Shown: in pieces, positions 61,601 through 64,000 of the stretch
How positions within the stretch are numbered: the first letter of the stretch is position 1
Layout: every line of letters begins with the position of its first letter
From: Strigops habroptila
Lineage: Eukaryota; Chordata; Aves; Psittaciformes; Psittacidae
Assembly (NCBI RefSeq): GCF_004027225.2
Contig: NC_044278.2
Location: 57,157,743-57,221,742, forward strand
DNA length: 64,000 nucleotides
Direction of reading: 5' to 3'
Made by a program: the position numbers and the translations under genes
Notes under the pieces: model-generated
The model's input: only the letters and a program-made list of their open reading frames with translations
What the model was told of the DNA's origin: nothing
Databases searched by the model: none

Positions 61601-64000
61601 TGTCTTTGATAAATCTCATCTCACCATTTTTGAAAACTAAGTACACTGTTAACCAGAGTCCTACAATCACTGTGGTCAGGGTTCTAGATATTTAAATTCA
61701 TTAGCAATGATTCACCTCAACTAGTGTGAAACATCCAGAACAGCGATACTTGGAGAATAAGCACACAGCTTTCTTGAGTAAGTGGTACCAGTAAACTGTT
61801 GAACTCATGGAAAAAGATAAGAGTCGCTGTCAGCAAAGCTACTTCTATTAAGAACTGCAATGTCTACCATATTTCTGCAATCTAAATTGTAATAAATAGC
61901 TAGGGTTTGAATTACATCATTCATTCACAGGCACAGCTGAGAAGAAAACCTAAATACTTGCTTAGACCTCTGCTACATAACGTGTGATGAAAAGCCATCA
62001 CATGGCAATACTTTGATGGGATGGCATCATGTACGACAAGTGGGGCTGTGGCATCCCAACAGGTTAGATTCACACAGGACTCAGAGCCTATTCACCCACA
62101 TTCCTAATCCAAGAATAAACCCCATTTATGAGGCCAGTGCCTAGCTTATGCCCACAGTCTTTACGGGCAAGGCGAGCTTTCCAAGTAACATTTTATTTAC
62201 ACCACCCAATGCAATCCAAAAATGTAAGCAAGGCCTGCCTGGTAGCTTTCTACATTTCTTCAACTTATACCAGCCAGTCTACACAGAAGGTCTCATCTCT
62301 GTGTACAAGCTCTGTCTTCCCTGTGTCCCCAGACTACATAGCTAAAACAAAATGGCTACGGTCTGTAGAAGTAGTTAAGCTCTAGAATATTTCTGAACTG
62401 TCAAAGCTACAACACAATTTTCCAACAAGGCAGAAGGAAAGACAGGTTGGCTGTGTATCCCAGTGGTGATGGCTTGCAGTGCCGGGGAGTCAGATTTAGG
62501 CTCCTGTCCTTATGAATGTGTCATGAAAAAGAGGCCAAATCTGTTAGTCAAACTTTGATGCTGGAGATAAGAATTCAAGACCCCTGCTCTAGACCAGGGA
62601 CCCTGCAACAGGTTTTGTGCACCTGTGCCCTGCCCACAAAGACCTTAAAGGTCTTTTCCAAACTAAGTGATTCTATGTTGGCGATAGTGGAGGGGGTTTT
62701 TTTCCTCAGGGAAAACTGGGCCAGCTTTCAAAATGTCAGTTCCAGGAGGCTGGTTCACAGCACAGCATGGAATCCCTTGGGGCCAGGGTAGATGCCTCCC
62801 TCCAGTGTCAATCAGGCACTTCGTTCCTATTTAAAGAGAGGAATTTCTGCTCTTCTTCCTGACCATTTCTGACTGGGTACCTTAATTCTTCCCACGCCCG
62901 TGTCCTTACACATAAGCACCTAAGCAGAAGGACTTTTAAGAGCAGTGGCATCATTAGTACTGCAACAATTCCAATCTGGATTTAATCCAGACCACTTTCT
63001 GTTCCTGCCTGAGTTTCTGATCTATTTAACATCACTGTTGTTTCCCTTGAAACAAAAAGACAGGGTACTAACTTGAGGCCAAATTCAGTTCCTATTAAAA
63101 GTCAGCGCGAATTACAACACTGATCCACAAAGGAGTGAAACTGAAATCTCATTCTTGACCAATGGAAGAAAATAAACTGTAACTACTCACCGTAATGAGT
63201 ATGTAATGTATCTAAAATACACGATGAGGTAACAGAACTTTTTAAAAGGAGACCTCTGTAGATCAAATGTATCTAACTACTATTAATTCTTTTGATCAAA
63301 GTTAACCTCTGTCACTCCAAAGCAAAGCTGGAGAATGACTTTTTGTTTCAGTACAGAAAATGAATTTGTCCAGGCTAGGAAATGTCTACAAAGATTTTTA
63401 GAAAGAACTGTTTGGAATTGAAAAAATTCTTCTAAAATGCAATGGATTCAATCTAAAATCACTGCAGATTTTGTACGTAATATGAAACAAGACATTTCAG
63501 CATGCTTTTCATGTGGCTACAAACTGTACATAGTGGAATTTCATAGCCCCAAAGAAAAATGCTCTTCAGAACTCTGTTAATGCCTCTGAACATCATTCAG
63601 ATTCCATGTACAAAACTACATAATTTAGAAACTTAATCTAGGGTTTTTTTAAACATGGCAGTATATTTGAAATATGGTATTAATTTATGTTTGCATCTCC
63701 AAAGAAAAATGTAGAAAGATAACTTAAACTAGAGAATTCATAAAAAAACTATATCAATTTAAAATTTTACTGCATAAAAATATGTACTTTTCAAATTATT
63801 TTAATAAATTAAATATCCCTAACATTTTTAATATATATCCCTGACAGTCTATAAAAGAGGGTTCTTGTTATAGAAAATAAATGGAACTCCGAAAGTACCC
63901 CCTTCATAAAACATATTTAACAATAATTATATTTTTTTTTCTTCTTCTTCAAGGAATGTAACAATATGTACAACTTCTCTATAGCACTATACTATCAAAA
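58601..64000 (-). other. Probable 3' UTR region of a convergent gene, candidate MGAT4A; no coding exon visible
   Basis: No conserved coding frame is seen on either strand here. A minus-strand AATAAA (TTTATT on plus, 58601-58606) faces UNC50 at less than 100 bp from its stop. In human, MGAT4A lies next to UNC50 in convergent orientation and has a long 3' UTR. This 5.4-kb AT-rich stretch fits that position. The conserved C-terminus of the MGAT4A protein was not found in the window, so the last coding exon would be beyond 64000. A short CR1-like tail sits at 62641-62677. The gene name is inferred from synteny only. Confidence 0.4.
62641..62677 (+). mobile_element. Short CR1 tail
   Basis: GACCTTAAAGGTCTTTTCCA followed by a degenerate stretch and GATTCTATG resembles the last 37 bp of CR1. 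Sequence to the left is only weakly similar, so the 5' limit is uncertain. Confidence 0.6.

Noticed and set aside
58601-64000. MGAT4A coding exon
   Set aside because: The conserved C-terminal peptide was not found. Only a candidate 3' UTR is called.
1-64000. CRISPR arrays, operons, rRNA or tRNA genes
   Set aside because: No regularly spaced direct repeats, no bacterial-type gene clusters and no RNA gene signatures were seen. This is vertebrate nuclear sequence.

Overview
The window looks like avian nuclear DNA. Several truncated CR1 LINE 3' ends occur in both orientations, ending in the ATTCTRTG-type tail typical of birds. Two LTR pieces end in the sequence common to a bird ERV family. Two small intron-bearing genes have vertebrate exon structures. 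I cannot assign a species. Most of the window is intronic or intergenic DNA without recognisable genes.

Layout. From 1 to about 44.2 kb I find no exon I can name. This part holds CR1 fragments (1.2, 2.8, 25.4, 32.2, 42.3 and 43.8 kb), LTR pieces (8.45 and 17.4 kb), a 20-bp tandem repeat, microsatellites and a long G-run. It also holds a few weak exon-like minus-strand frames at 3.3, 3.9 and 9.5 kb. A CpG island at 44.25-45.06 kb carries a strong minus-strand splice donor (exon end 44696). It is probably the promoter of an unidentified leftward gene whose first intron could cover the whole left part of the window. A decayed LINE reverse-transcriptase remnant lies at 46.1-47.0 kb.

The firm genes are at 51-58.5 kb. 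COA5 (minus strand, three coding exons, 75 aa) and UNC50 (plus strand, five coding exons, 259 aa) are divergent. They share a CpG-island promoter at about 54.05-54.8 kb with ETS and YY1 motifs. Both reading frames are intact, every exon junction has consensus GT/AG and compatible phase, and the protein lengths fit the families.

Right of UNC50, 58.6-64 kb has no coding exon. A minus-strand AATAAA faces the UNC50 3' end. Human gene order (UNC50 followed by convergent MGAT4A) makes this stretch a candidate MGAT4A 3' UTR.

COA5 is a mitochondrial factor for cytochrome c oxidase assembly and UNC50 is a Golgi/nuclear membrane protein. They share a promoter but no known pathway. I did not find an undescribed biological system. 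The most useful open points are the identity of the leftward CpG-island gene, the exon-like frames at 3-10 kb, and the cleanly bounded but shortened LTR at 17.4 kb.
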